From NCBI RefSeq assembly GCF_000024625.1, contig NC_013407.1:744001-808000 (forward strand): 64,000 nucleotides of DNA, given 5' to 3'. The position numbers and the translations under genes were made by a program. The notes under the pieces were generated by a model. It ran no database searches and had not been told where the DNA came from. It saw only the letters and a program-made list of their open reading frames with translations. Numbering within the stretch: position 1 is the first letter of the stretch; the number at the start of each line of letters is the position of its first letter. Source of the DNA: Methanocaldococcus vulcanius M7. GTDB taxonomy: Archaea; AGJL01; Methanococci; Methanococcales; Methanocaldococcaceae. Positions 9,398 through 20,808 of the stretch are shown one piece after another.

Positions 9398-10963
9398 ATG
9401 AAAATTGTAGTTCTCGCCCCAACGATAACGCCCATTGTTTCTTATGGGGGATTGGGAGATGTAATGAGAGATCTTCCTAAATTTTTAGAGAAAGAAAATG
9501 AAGTCCTTGTTTTAACTTTAAACCATAATGGTAGGTATTTTAAATTACCCTACGAAAAAATTAAGACAATCAAGATAATGTATAAGGGGACGAAAATCGT
9601 TTTTGATGTTATAAGGACAAAGCATCCAACAACAGGCATTGAATTGATCGTTTTTAGCAATGAGAATGTGAACAACTTAGACGTGTGGGATCCTGTAAAG
9701 TATGAGATATTTGCCGATTTGGTAATTGCATATTTAGATGATGTTGATAAACTCGATGTTGTCTCTGGGCATGATTGGATGTGCGGTTTGGCAATAGCAA
9801 AATGTAGTGATATTTTAGATATTCCTACAACTCTTACAATACATAACGAGGCATTTAAAGGAGATGTCGTTGAATACAAAGGAGAGGTTATGACCTTCTT
9901 GGAATTGGGATTGAAGTATGCTGACGCAGTAAATACTGTAAGTCCAACCCATGCTGAGGAAATAAAAAATCTTCCACATATTAAAAGATATATAGAAAAT
10001 AAACCATTTTGTGGTATATTAAATGGAATAGATATTGAAGAATACGATCCAGTTAAAATAATTGATAGAATGATCGCCCTATCCAACAACAAACTTGATC
10101 CAAGGAACTACGCTTATATTTCTCCTTACTCTGCCGAGGATGCATACGATATAAAACCGAAAATAAAGTATTCATGGTTTTACAAGGGAGGGATCTTTGA
10201 ATACATAGAGGACTGGAATAAGATAGAGAAAGAGATCTCCGCAACTAACGTGGAGGTTCATGGAAATGTTCGAGGAGATATAGAAAATCCCATGATTGGA
10301 TTTGTAGGTAGAGCAACGTATCAAAAAGGATTTAACACGATATTTGAAACAATTCCTGAAGTATTGAAAAAACATGATGATATAAGATTCGTATTTTTAA
10401 CGAAAGGAGACAGAGATATTGAAAATAAGCTAAAAGATCTCGCAGATGAGTATGAAGATAATATATTGGCGTTGATCGGCTACTCTTTACCATTGTCATC
10501 ATTGGTATTTGCAGGAAGTGATTGGATCATGATGCCTTCCTACTGGGAACCCTGTGGTTTGGTTCAGATGGAAGCAATGGCATACTGCACTCCTGTTATT
10601 GCCACGGAGACGGGAGGGTTGAAAGACACGATTATTCCTTTGGATCCAAATCCCTGTGAACATCCAAATTTTGACAAGGCAACAGGGGTTTTATTTAAAG
10701 TTCCAGATAAATTAGGTTTAATGTGGGGAATAGAGCATGCTTTAAATTGGACATTTTATAAATTAAATGAAATATGTATGTTTATGCAATATTTAAGATA
10801 CGAATGTCCAAAATATCCATACGATAAAAATGCTCCACTCTCAATGATGATGAAAAATTGCTATCATCACGTATTTAGAAATTTAAGTTGGCAGAACTCT
10901 CCATCCATAAGGAGATACAAGGGTTTATTTGGAGGAGGAATTTACCAACACTGTTTAAAATAA
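9398..10963 (+). CDS. glgA: Glycogen synthase, GT5 family
   Basis: Elongates alpha-1,4-glucan from a nucleotide sugar. The 521-residue GT-B protein has the GT5 glycine-rich substrate loop near the N-terminus (SYGGLGDVMRD), the HDWMCG segment, FVGRATYQKG in the C-terminal domain and the catalytic E-x7-E region SYWEPCGLVQMEAMAYCTP. The start is the ATG at 9398, because the GTGAT at 9389-9393 (whose GTG is also in frame) is the ribosome site. It faces the GT4 gene across a 168-bp divergent promoter region, which suggests joint control of glycogen synthesis. MJ1606-like. Confidence 0.93.
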   Translation: MKIVVLAPTITPIVSYGGLGDVMRDLPKFLEKENEVLVLTLNHNGRYFKLPYEKIKTIKIMYKGTKIVFDVIRTKHPTTGIELIVFSNENVNNLDVWDPVKYEIFADLVIAYLDDVDKLDVVSGHDWMCGLAIAKCSDILDIPTTLTIHNEAFKGDVVEYKGEVMTFLELGLKYADAVNTVSPTHAEEIKNLPHIKRYIENKPFCGILNGIDIEEYDPVKIIDRMIALSNNKLDPRNYAYISPYSAEDAYDIKPKIKYSWFYKGGIFEYIEDWNKIEKEISATNVEVHGNVRGDIENPMIGFVGRATYQKGFNTIFETIPEVLKKHDDIRFVFLTKGDRDIENKLKDLADEYEDNILALIGYSLPLSSLVFAGSDWIMMPSYWEPCGLVQMEAMAYCTPVIATETGGLKDTIIPLDPNPCEHPNFDKATGVLFKVPDKLGLMWGIEHALNWTFYKLNEICMFMQYLRYECPKYPYDKNAPLSMMMKNCYHHVFRNLSWQNSPSIRRYKGLFGGGIYQHCLK

Positions 10964-11234
10964 AATAATTTTTAAAAATTTTAAAAACTTTTCAAATATA
11001 TAATAATATATCAAATAATGGATGGAAATCAATAAAAAATAAAATAAATGAATTAAATGTAAGAAAATATATCAAAAATATAATTTAAGAGAAATTTAAA
11101 ATAACGGTCTATCATCTCTAAAACCTTTAAAACCGGATAAAAATTTTGTAAATTAAAAATTACTAAAAATTTAAAATAAAACCAAAAAAAGAAAAATAAC
11201 TAAAAATAATAAAAAGATACTTAGGGGAGAAAAG

Positions 11235-12455
11235 ATGCTAAATTACTACTATGAAAATGCTTTAAAGGTTGGAGAGATAAAACTAAAAGACGTAGAAAAT
11301 GTTAACTTCACGAATGCATATTCCAATCTAATGGAAAAATTGGAAAACGGAGACGTTGGATTTAGAGAAGTTATCTATGAAGAAGATATAGAAAAATACG
11401 AATCACTAAGAGGGTTTAAAAACGTTGTTGTTATAGGAATGGGAGGATCTATACTTGGAACTGTGGCAATATACAGGGCAATATCTCCATTTGAGAATGG
11501 TGCATACTTTATAGATAACAGCGACCCTGAAAAAACCCTCTCCCTACTTAAAAATTTAGATCTAAACGAATCAATAATATATGTGATCAGCAAGTCAGGA
11601 AATACTCTCGAAACGCTTGTAAACTACTACCTTATAAAAAAGAGGATTGAAAAAATAAATAACTTTAAAGGAAAAATCGTATTTATCACAAATGGAGGAA
11701 AATTAAAAAGAGAAGCTGAAAAAAATAATTATCCGATATATTCAATCCCCGAAAACGTTCCTGGGAGATTTTCGGTCTTTACATCTGTTGGATTAGCCCC
11801 ACTCTATTCATTAGGAGTTAATATATCTGAAATATTGGAAGGAGCAAGAGAAATGGATAAAACATGCCAAAATGATGATATATTCGAAAATCCTGCACTT
11901 TTAAATGGTGTTATTCACTATCTCTACGATAACTTAGGAAAGGATATATCTGTGATTATGAGTTATGTGGAAAGTTTGAAATACTTTGGAGGGTGGTATA
12001 AACAACTTATTGGAGAAAGTTTAGGAAAAAACGGATATGGAATAACGCCTCTCCTATCAATAGGGGCAAAAGATCAACACTCTCTATTACAACTATACAT
12101 CGACGGAAAAAAAGATAAAGTAATCACATTTATGATTGCTGAAAAATATAGATTGGACGAAAATATCGCTTTTGAAGATGTAAATGATGAAGAAATTGTT
12201 TGTAAATACTCAGATATAATAAAAAGCCAGCAAAAAGCTACGGAAATATCTTTAACCAACAATGGAGTCCCAAATGTTAGAATAACAATCGATGAGGTAA
12301 ATGAGAAAACAATGGGGGCTCTTCTATATATGTATGAAATGCAAGTTGGATTTATGGGGGAACTTTATAATATAAATGCCTACAATCAACCAGCAGTTGA
12401 AGAAGAAAAAAGAATATGCTGGGATTTAATAAAAAGTAGTAAAAAGCAAATCTAA
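11235..12455 (+). CDS. pgi: Glucose-6-phosphate isomerase
   Basis: Interconverts glucose 6-phosphate and fructose 6-phosphate. The 406-residue protein is the classical PGI/SIS-fold type, not the cupin type of Thermococcales. It shows the phosphate-binding VIGMGGSILGT (about residues 66-76), ISKSGNTLET (119-128), the IGESLGKNG segment with the catalytic Glu, and QHSLLQLY near the C-terminal third with the ring-opening His. Start set by GGGGAGAAAAG before ATG. It precedes the phosphofructokinase by 112 bp and may be cotranscribed. MJ1605-like. Confidence 0.95.
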   Translation: MLNYYYENALKVGEIKLKDVENVNFTNAYSNLMEKLENGDVGFREVIYEEDIEKYESLRGFKNVVVIGMGGSILGTVAIYRAISPFENGAYFIDNSDPEKTLSLLKNLDLNESIIYVISKSGNTLETLVNYYLIKKRIEKINNFKGKIVFITNGGKLKREAEKNNYPIYSIPENVPGRFSVFTSVGLAPLYSLGVNISEILEGAREMDKTCQNDDIFENPALLNGVIHYLYDNLGKDISVIMSYVESLKYFGGWYKQLIGESLGKNGYGITPLLSIGAKDQHSLLQLYIDGKKDKVITFMIAEKYRLDENIAFEDVNDEEIVCKYSDIIKSQQKATEISLTNNGVPNVRITIDEVNEKTMGALLYMYEMQVGFMGELYNINAYNQPAVEEEKRICWDLIKSSKKQI

Positions 12456-12516
12456 TTTATAAAATTATCTTAATGAATAACTAACGATCTATTGATGATT
12501 TTTATCTAACTTTTAA

Positions 12517-14635
<2,119 letters not shown>

Positions 14636-14667
14636 CAAATTTTATAAAAATAATTGAGGTGGTGGAG

Positions 14668-15258
14668 TTGGAATATCGGATAAAAAATATGAGAAAGAGT
14701 GATGTAAAAAAGTTAAAAGTTGGAGATGTAATTTATTTAAGTGGAAAAATATACACAGCCCGTGATGAAGCCCATTTAAAAATAATTGAAATGGTAAAAA
14801 ATAATGAGGAATTACCATTTGATTTGAAAGAAGGAATAATATATCACGCAGGGCCAATAATGCGAAAATGTGGAGATAAATGGACTTGTGTTTCAATAGG
14901 ACCAACAACATCTGCAAGAATGAACAACATTGAAGAGGAGTTTATTAAATTAACTGGTATCTCCGCGATAGTAGGTAAGGGAGGAATGAAATCAGAGTTA
15001 TTAAAGACATTTAAAGAGTTTGATGTTGTTTATTTATCTGCTCCAGGAGGGTGTGCAGCTCTGCTCGCAAATTGTATAAAAGAAGTGGTTAATGTTTATT
15101 TTTTAGAGGAATTGGGAATGCCCGAGGCAGTTTGGGAATTGGAAGTTGAAAATTTTGGTCCACTAATCGTATCTATGGATGCTCATGGACGTAGTGTTTA
15201 TGAAAATGTTAACAAAATAGTAATGGAAAATTTAAAACATATTCTTTCTGAAATTTAG
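14668..15258 (+). CDS. fumB: Class I fumarate hydratase beta subunit
   Basis: About 196 residues corresponding to the C-terminal (beta) part of class I fumarase/tartrate dehydratase. It works with a separate [4Fe-4S]-carrying alpha subunit that is not in this window. Motifs: VIYLSGKIYTARDEAH, IYHAGPI, SIGPTTSARMN, IVGKGGM and APGGCAAL, all typical of the beta domain. Three in-frame starts exist: GTG at 14659, GTG at 14662 and TTG at 14668. The GAGGTGG ribosome site overlaps the GTG codons, so the TTG, 6 bp after GGTG, fits best. It lies 32 bp after arfB and converges with the DUF167 gene. MJ0617-like. Confidence 0.88.
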   Translation: MEYRIKNMRKSDVKKLKVGDVIYLSGKIYTARDEAHLKIIEMVKNNEELPFDLKEGIIYHAGPIMRKCGDKWTCVSIGPTTSARMNNIEEEFIKLTGISAIVGKGGMKSELLKTFKEFDVVYLSAPGGCAALLANCIKEVVNVYFLEELGMPEAVWELEVENFGPLIVSMDAHGRSVYENVNKIVMENLKHILSEI

Positions 15259-15260
15259 AT

Positions 15261-15569
15261 TTATTTGGTTTTTTCGAGTTCTTTTTTTAAGATTTCTTCA
15301 ACATATCCTTTTTTTGCTCCTAAAATTAAAATTGTTTTTTGTGAACTTGTCTTTCCGAGTATTATTTCTACATCTTTTTTAAAGAGGTTTCCAAAAAATT
15401 TAATTATCTCTTTGTTAGCTTTTCCTTCAATTGCAGGAGCTTTTATTTTTACTGAAAGCCGTTTTCTCCATTCGTTTATGCCCGCTATTTCATTTCGTTT
15501 TGCATTTGCTTGGACATCAATATCTATTAAAATCCCATCCTTTCTCTCTTTAATAATCGTCTCTATCAT
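15261..15569 (-). CDS. DUF167/UPF0235 family protein
   Basis: A small basic protein of about 102 residues of the DUF167 (YggU) family, recognisable by VQANAKRNEIAG, LSVKIKAPAIEGKANKEIIKFFG and the C-terminal KTSSQKTILI. The function of the family is not established. GGAGG lies 5 bp before the second of two consecutive ATGs, so 15569 is preferred over 15572. It overlaps the 3' end of tes by 20 bp on the same strand and is probably translated from the same message. MJ0618-like. Confidence 0.88.
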   Translation of the reverse strand: MIETIIKERKDGILIDIDVQANAKRNEIAGINEWRKRLSVKIKAPAIEGKANKEIIKFFGNLFKKDVEIILGKTSSQKTILILGAKKGYVEEILKKELEKTK

Positions 15570-17070
15570 CATCTCCTCCTATCCTGTGTATTTTTTTCCA
15601 TTCCTCTAAAGGAATCGAAAACTTATCTTCAACCTCCTGCCTGTGAAGTGTGTTATAAGAGCAGAATGGAATTATCCTATTGTCAGGCGTTGCATAGTGA
15701 ATACAACACCTTTGAACTCTCCTGACATCAAAGTTGTAAGGATCCATAAAGTGCATGCAACTTATCATCAACATATGGTAATGAAGTTCTGCAAGTGCAT
15801 CGTAATCGCTCTTTAAAACACTTAATATCAGATCAATGATTTTTTTAATATTCACTGACTTTGGAGCTTTATTTAAGTCAATTAATGAAGGTAATTTTAT
15901 CGCAATTTCTCCTAAAACTCTAACATCATGCATTTTTGATCTTCCGAGTTCCTCTATTTTTTCTTTTATCAACTCTAAAAATCCCTCAACATCAATAAAT
16001 CTTGTTAATGGAATTAATTTTCCATCTTCATCAACAAAAACATAAGTTGATGTTCCGCAGTGTTGATGAGCACTTAACGTTGGTTTTTTCTCTCCAGTTA
16101 ATTTTTCTACAAGAACAGAGATCGGAGCAACGGAAGGAACTGGATAAAAATCTTCTTCTGAAATATCCCCACCTGTCTGCTCTTCAACTAACTTTATAAA
16201 GTCAGGAATTGTTATTCTACCTTCTAAAAGCGTTTTTTCATCGACTCTTCCAGTAAAAGAAACAGGTTGGAAGTTTATTCCTCTAATAACATTTACATTC
16301 TCAGCAGCGTATCTTATAATGTCTCCAACCTCTCCATCATTAACTCCTCTAACAAGAGTAGGAACCAAAACAACACTATCAAACCCTACTTTCTTACAAT
16401 TTTCAATAACTTTTTGTTTTATTGGAAGTAGATTTTTCCCCCTCGCAATTAAATACGGTCTCTCTGACAATCCATCAAACTGTAAATATATTGTAGATAA
16501 CCCCGCTTCTTTTAGTTTTTTGAGATAATTTATATTTTTTAATTTTATACCGTTAGTTGCTAACTGGATATGTAAAAATCCCATTTCATTTGCTAATTTT
16601 ATTAATTCAGGAAGATCTCCTCTAACCGTTGGTTCTCCTCCTGCAAACTGTATCGCAGGAGTTGGTGGAATTTCCCTTCTTAAATTTTCCATCATTCTTT
16701 TTATTTCTTCAAAAGATGGCTCATAAACTTTTCCTGATTTATTGGCATTTGCAAAGCATATGGGGCAGTTTAGATTACATCTGTTTGTTATATCTATATT
16801 TGCGAGTATGGTTGTTGATTTGTGATTAGGGCAAAGACCACAATCGAGAGGACATCCATTTTTTATTTTTGTGTTGGTTATTGAGATTTTTCCCACAAAT
16901 TCGTATTTTTCAAATTTTTTGTATAGGTTTGCATCTCCCCAGTATATATCTTTAAACTCCCCATGCTCAGGACATGTTTTTTTAATTATTATCTTGCCAT
17001 CTTCCTCCACTATTGTTGCGGGTATTCTTTTTAAACATGTGGGGCAAAGAGATAATGTTTTTTTCTCCAT
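15550..17070 (-). CDS. tes: Radical SAM tetraether lipid synthase
   Basis: The 506-residue radical SAM protein closely resembles MJ0619. That protein was first proposed to methylate the methanopterin precursor and later shown to be Tes, which joins two phytanyl chains of archaeal diether lipids to make tetraethers (GDGT). Seen here: a rubredoxin-like metal site with C9-x2-C12 and C33PEH36, an extra cysteine group C73, C77, C80, the radical SAM triad C98-x3-C102-x2-C105, the AdoMet-binding AGGEPT, and further cysteines near the C-terminus (SCMHFMDP, RCCIHYA, FCSYN) for another cluster. GGTGATGAA precedes ATG. A hyperthermophile would need this for its membrane. Confidence 0.93.
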   Translation of the reverse strand: MEKKTLSLCPTCLKRIPATIVEEDGKIIIKKTCPEHGEFKDIYWGDANLYKKFEKYEFVGKISITNTKIKNGCPLDCGLCPNHKSTTILANIDITNRCNLNCPICFANANKSGKVYEPSFEEIKRMMENLRREIPPTPAIQFAGGEPTVRGDLPELIKLANEMGFLHIQLATNGIKLKNINYLKKLKEAGLSTIYLQFDGLSERPYLIARGKNLLPIKQKVIENCKKVGFDSVVLVPTLVRGVNDGEVGDIIRYAAENVNVIRGINFQPVSFTGRVDEKTLLEGRITIPDFIKLVEEQTGGDISEEDFYPVPSVAPISVLVEKLTGEKKPTLSAHQHCGTSTYVFVDEDGKLIPLTRFIDVEGFLELIKEKIEELGRSKMHDVRVLGEIAIKLPSLIDLNKAPKSVNIKKIIDLILSVLKSDYDALAELHYHMLMISCMHFMDPYNFDVRRVQRCCIHYATPDNRIIPFCSYNTLHRQEVEDKFSIPLEEWKKIHRIGGDDDRDDY

Positions 17071-17507
17071 TTCATCACCATGTATGTTGTAATTTTTGCA
17101 ACTCCGAAATGTTTAAATGTATTATTTTTAATTTTAATTTTTTAATTATTTTCATTGTCCAACTATTTATTAGATGTTGAGATAAAACCATTAATAGATT
17201 CGTTCTTTCCGCTAATTAATTAAATTTTTATAGTTTATGAGGTTATAAGGTGTTAATTATATTTTTTGTAAATTAAGTTAAGTTTTTACAATAATATGAT
17301 ATATTGGGAGAGATATATAAGACCTATGGAACTTTTTTTAATAATTAAATTTCATTTTTTATTATTCTTATTCTTTTTTATATAATATCCATAAATCATA
17401 TTAATAATATACCCTAAATAATCTTATTAATATATTACACAAATATTTCATGAACTACGTATATTTAACATTGTATATTTAAACGTACTGGTGTAAAGGG
17501 GGTAGTA
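17071..17507. promoter_or_regulatory. Divergent intergenic region between tes and mptN
   Basis: 437 bp, very AT-rich, with no convincing gene. TATA-like boxes are present for both sides. GTATATTTAAC at 17459-17469 lies about 45 bp before the mptN ATG, and on the minus strand ACATTTAAACAT near 17109-17120 lies about 45 bp before the tes ATG. The middle of the region contains long A/T runs and no inverted repeat that I could trust. Confidence 0.5.
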
Positions 17508-18377
17508 ATGAAGTTTGGAATAATAACAACAGAGAGGGATGAAGTGGTTAACGATCTAATAAGATGCTGTGAAAATTTAAAGATCGACTATAAAATTATA
17601 AGTCCTTCAAGTATAGTGGCAGGTTTTGGTGTGGATTTTAAATTAAAATACTATAAATCATTCTTAGATGAGTTAAACTGCTATTTTGTAAGAAACCTTG
17701 GATGGGAAAGTTTCTTCAGATTTGATGTTTTAGAATACTTAAATAAATTTGTTCCAGTGATAAATCCTCCTGAGGGATTAAATAGGGCTTCAAATAAATT
17801 TTTAACATCTATGCTTCTTGAACTGCATAATATTCCTCAACCAAGAACAATAGCCACTGAAAATATAAACGAAGCAGTTATGTGGGTAGATAAATTCGAA
17901 GATGCGGTTTTAAAGCCAATATTTGGATGCAGGGGGGAGGGTATTGTAAGATTAAAAAAAGAAATGTCAATAGCTGTTAAATTAAAGACCTTAACTGAGT
18001 TTAAGGAAAAATACGGGGTTTTTTACATACAAGAGTTTATAGAACCGATTGGAAAAGATCATAGAGATATTAGAGCTTTTGTTGTAGATGATGAAGTTGT
18101 AGGGGCGATGTATCGAATAGGAGGAGAAAATTGGAAAAATAATGTTTCTCAGGGAGGAAAGATTGAGGTCTGTGAAATAACCGAGGAAATTGAAAAGATT
18201 GCTTTAAAAGCGAAAAATGCTCTTGGATTGTTCTATGCGGGTGTTGATATAATTGAATCAGAGGACGGTTTGAAGGTTCTTGAAGTGAACTCTACACCTT
18301 CGTGGATTGGTCTATCTAAGGTCTGTGAGACAAATATTGCTGAAAAATTAGTGGAAAAGATTATCCAAAAGATTTGA
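17508..18377 (+). CDS. mptN: Tetrahydromethanopterin:alpha-L-glutamate ligase, RimK-like ATP-grasp
   Basis: Adds the terminal glutamate that turns methanopterin into tetrahydrosarcinapterin. The 289-residue ATP-grasp protein of the RimK/CofF family shows NPPEGLNRASNKFLTS, AVLKPIFGCRGEGI (ATP loop), YIQEFIEP, DIRAFVVDDEVVGAMYR and the metal-binding VLEVNSTPSW. It resembles MJ0620 (MptN) more than the F420 ligase CofF (MJ1001), which is the main alternative. AAAGGGGGTAG precedes the ATG. It is convergent with dcd. Its neighbour tes was earlier linked to methanopterin, so the adjacency deserves care in interpretation. Confidence 0.85.
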   Translation: MKFGIITTERDEVVNDLIRCCENLKIDYKIISPSSIVAGFGVDFKLKYYKSFLDELNCYFVRNLGWESFFRFDVLEYLNKFVPVINPPEGLNRASNKFLTSMLLELHNIPQPRTIATENINEAVMWVDKFEDAVLKPIFGCRGEGIVRLKKEMSIAVKLKTLTEFKEKYGVFYIQEFIEPIGKDHRDIRAFVVDDEVVGAMYRIGGENWKNNVSQGGKIEVCEITEEIEKIALKAKNALGLFYAGVDIIESEDGLKVLEVNSTPSWIGLSKVCETNIAEKLVEKIIQKI

Positions 18378-18414
18378 ATGTAGGAATATATATTTTTATA
18401 TTTAACTTCTAATT

Positions 18415-19023
18415 TTAATCTTTAAAATCGTTATGGATCAAAGATGGAACAACTGTTTTTTGATACTTATATTTTGAGGACTTTCTTTCAGAATAACCAA
18501 CATTTGCAGGAGACAATAACTTACTAAAAATTAACTGCCCAATTCGCTGATCTTTATATAAAATAACTGGTTTGTCAAATGCAGCAATTTCTAATGTTAT
18601 TTTCCCTTTAAATCCTGCATCGATCCATCCAGCGGTTTGATGGGATGTTAAAAAAACTCTTCCTAAACTACTCCTTCCCTGATACTGTGCAGAAATATCA
18701 TTTGGTAGTTCTATATATTCATTTGTAGTTCCTAAAATTCCTCCTTTTACTACATGATCAACACCATATCTCTCTTTAAAATAATCGATCTTATCATCGC
18801 ATAACTGAAAATTTAGAGGACAGACCAAAATAGAATGTTTTATTTTTATTTCTTCATAATTTAGTTCCTTTGATAAATCGTAAACCTCATCCCTATAAAT
18901 AATAAATTCTCCTCCCAACGTAACATCATAACTACACGGCCCAACAAATTTTTCATTAAAAGGTTCTATAACAAGTTTTCCTAATTCTATATATTCCAAT
19001 ATATCTTTATCACTAAGAATCAT
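18415..19023 (-). CDS. dcd: Bifunctional dCTP deaminase/dUTP diphosphatase
   Basis: Converts dCTP to dUMP in one enzyme, supplying dTMP synthesis and keeping dUTP low. About 202 residues. The sequence closely follows MJ0430, the characterised DCD-DUT: GPCSYDVTLGGEFI, YQGRSSLGRVFLTSHQT and AGWIDAGFKGKITLE with the catalytic Glu, then RIGQLIFSKL. The C-terminal tail SERKSSKYKYQKT is the flexible part that closes on nucleotide in this family. The start is the ATG at 19023, because GGTGAG lies 5 bp upstream and contains the alternative GTG codons. Confidence 0.95.
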   Translation of the reverse strand: MILSDKDILEYIELGKLVIEPFNEKFVGPCSYDVTLGGEFIIYRDEVYDLSKELNYEEIKIKHSILVCPLNFQLCDDKIDYFKERYGVDHVVKGGILGTTNEYIELPNDISAQYQGRSSLGRVFLTSHQTAGWIDAGFKGKITLEIAAFDKPVILYKDQRIGQLIFSKLLSPANVGYSERKSSKYKYQKTVVPSLIHNDFKD

Positions 19024-19084
19024 CACTCTCACCACACACTTTCTAAACCCTACTTATTTTTATAGAATAATTTTTAAATTTTAC

Positions 19085-19498
19085 CCCTTCCATAAATAAA
19101 AACCATATTAATTTAAAAACATTAATTATTTTATTTATCTTGTTGTTTGTTTTTATTTTTTTGATTTTTAGGTTTTTAATTTAGATTTTTGTTTTTTAGT
19201 TGGTTTTTGTTGGTTTCTGAGGGTTGGTTTGTTTTATTATTTTGTATATTTGGATGCTTTTATTTATGGAGTTTTTTTAGAGTTTTTAGTTATTTATAGT
19301 TGTTTTTAGAGATCCATGGTTGATTAATTATATTTTATGTTTTTGTTTTCTATTTATTGTTATTTTTTAAATAAAAGTTTGAATTGTTTTGTTAAAAGGT
19401 TTATAAAGAAAAGGGGTTATCTATGGGTAGAAATTTTATAGTGTAGAAAAATATAAATATCAGTAAAAATATTATAATGAAATAAGAAAAATTACCTT
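19085..19498 (+). promoter_or_regulatory. Leader of CRISPR array 2 with TATA box
   Basis: About 400 bp without a gene, directly before the first repeat. From about 19130 to 19390 the + strand is very T- and G-rich with few C (runs of TTTTT, GGTTTTTG, GAGTTTTTTT), unlike other spacers between genes here. A box TTTATAAAG at 19400-19408 preceded by AAAAGG would place the pre-crRNA start near 19430, about 70 bp before the first repeat. Methanocaldococcus arrays are known to have long leaders of this kind. Its position defines the direction of growth and transcription as +. Confidence 0.8.
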
Positions 19499-20628
19499 AT
19501 TAAAATCAGCACGGATCGTGATGGAAACACATATTGTATTGGAAAAGATGAAATAGAAACAAATGCTGAATTAAAATCAGCACGGATCGTGATGGAAACA
19601 TATATTGTCTAACTGTTTTATTCAACTTATCAATATCAATTAAAATCAGCACGGATCGTGATGGAAACTTTTTAACATATTTAGATACAGTAGCTAATAT
19701 CCATTAAAATCAGCACGGATCGTGATGGAAACAAACTTTTTTGGCTTGTTTTATAACCAACTCCATTATTAAAATCAGCACGGATCGTGATGGAAACAAG
19801 TTCATTATATCTCTGAACTGCACTTTACTGGCTATTAAAATCAGCACGGATCGTGATGGAAACTACGGTTCTATCACATAATACATATTCAATGTTTGAT
19901 AAAAATTAAAATCAGCACGGATCGTGATGGAAACATACATCACAGGAGTAGAATTTAGTAAAGCAGATAGATCATTAATTAAAATCAGCACGGATCGTGA
20001 TGGAAACCACATTTTACACAAGTGTATGTTTTTCCTGCCCCTGCACTTCCTATTAAAATCAGCACGGATCGTGATGGAAACTTACATATACTTCGTTCAA
20101 TCGGGGCTCGTGCCCCATCACAATGATTAAAATCAGCACGGATCGTGATGGAAACTCCCTACGAGGGCTGATTTTAACTAAAAAAAAATTAAAAATTAAA
20201 ATCAGCACGGATCGTGATGGAAACACATAGAACAGATTAAAATAAGTGATTTAAAAAGGAAGATTAAAATCAGCACGGATCGTGATGGAAACACATAGAA
20301 CAGATTAAAATAAGTGATTTAAAAAGGAAGATTAAAATCAGCACGGATCGTGATGGAAACACATAGAACAGATTAAAATAAGTGATTTAAAAAGGAAGAT
20401 TAAAATCAGCACGGATCGTGATGGAAACACATAGAACAGATTAAAATAAGTGATTTAAAAAGGAAGATTAAAATCAGCACGGATCGTGATGGAAACAAGG
20501 GTTCCCCGTCAAAGTCGTTGGAGACAACAGCATTAAAATCAGCACGGATCGTGATGGAAACTTAAAATAAACGATCCATTTGGTTGGGGTTCGAATAAAT
20601 TAAAATCAGCACAGGTTGTGATGGAAAG
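19499..20628 (+). CRISPR. CRISPR array 2, complete, 17 repeats
   Basis: Same 30-bp repeat as array 1, starting at 19499, 19570, 19639, 19703, 19768, 19834, 19905, 19978, 20052, 20126, 20195, 20263, 20331, 20399, 20467, 20532 and 20599. The last copy is altered (ACAGGTTG for ACGGATCG, final base G). Spacers are 34-44 bp. Four consecutive spacers (20225-20262, 20293-20330, 20361-20398, 20429-20466) are identical, giving an exact 68-bp tandem repeat. The leader is on the left and degenerate copies are on the right, so older spacers lie to the right. No cas genes are nearby; both arrays share a repeat and so probably one Cas set encoded elsewhere. Confidence 0.99.
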
Positions 20629-20664
20629 AATTTTACTGGTATAAACTCAACTTCTGTTTCAGAG

Positions 20665-20765
20665 GTAAAATAACCTACGTTTTGTGATAGAATCAGGAAA
20701 AAAGTTATAATTTTTAAATATTAAATTTTATACTTATTAAAATCAGATCTTGGATATTAATTTCT
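20665..20765 (+). repeat. Decayed CRISPR repeat copies trailing array 2
   Basis: A strongly degenerate copy at 20665-20694 keeps TAAAAT at one end and GTGAT.GAA.C at the other. A further one at 20736 keeps only ATTAAAATCAG, the first 11 bases. Spacings of 66 and 71 bp from the repeat at 20599 fit the array period. This mirrors the decayed tail of array 1. Nothing else is seen up to the gene end at 20809. Confidence 0.6.
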
Positions 20766-20808
20766 ATCAAAAGAATAAAAAAACTAAAAAAATTAATCAT
20801 TATCTGGC

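Noticed and set aside
17326-17385. Short hydrophobic peptide frame (about 19 codons) in the tes-mptN gap
   Set aside because: No usable ribosome site, the TATA-like box is too close, and the sequence is a T-run translated to Phe/Leu.
19924-20130. Open reading frame within array 2
   Set aside because: Composed of repeat and spacer sequence with no ribosome site.
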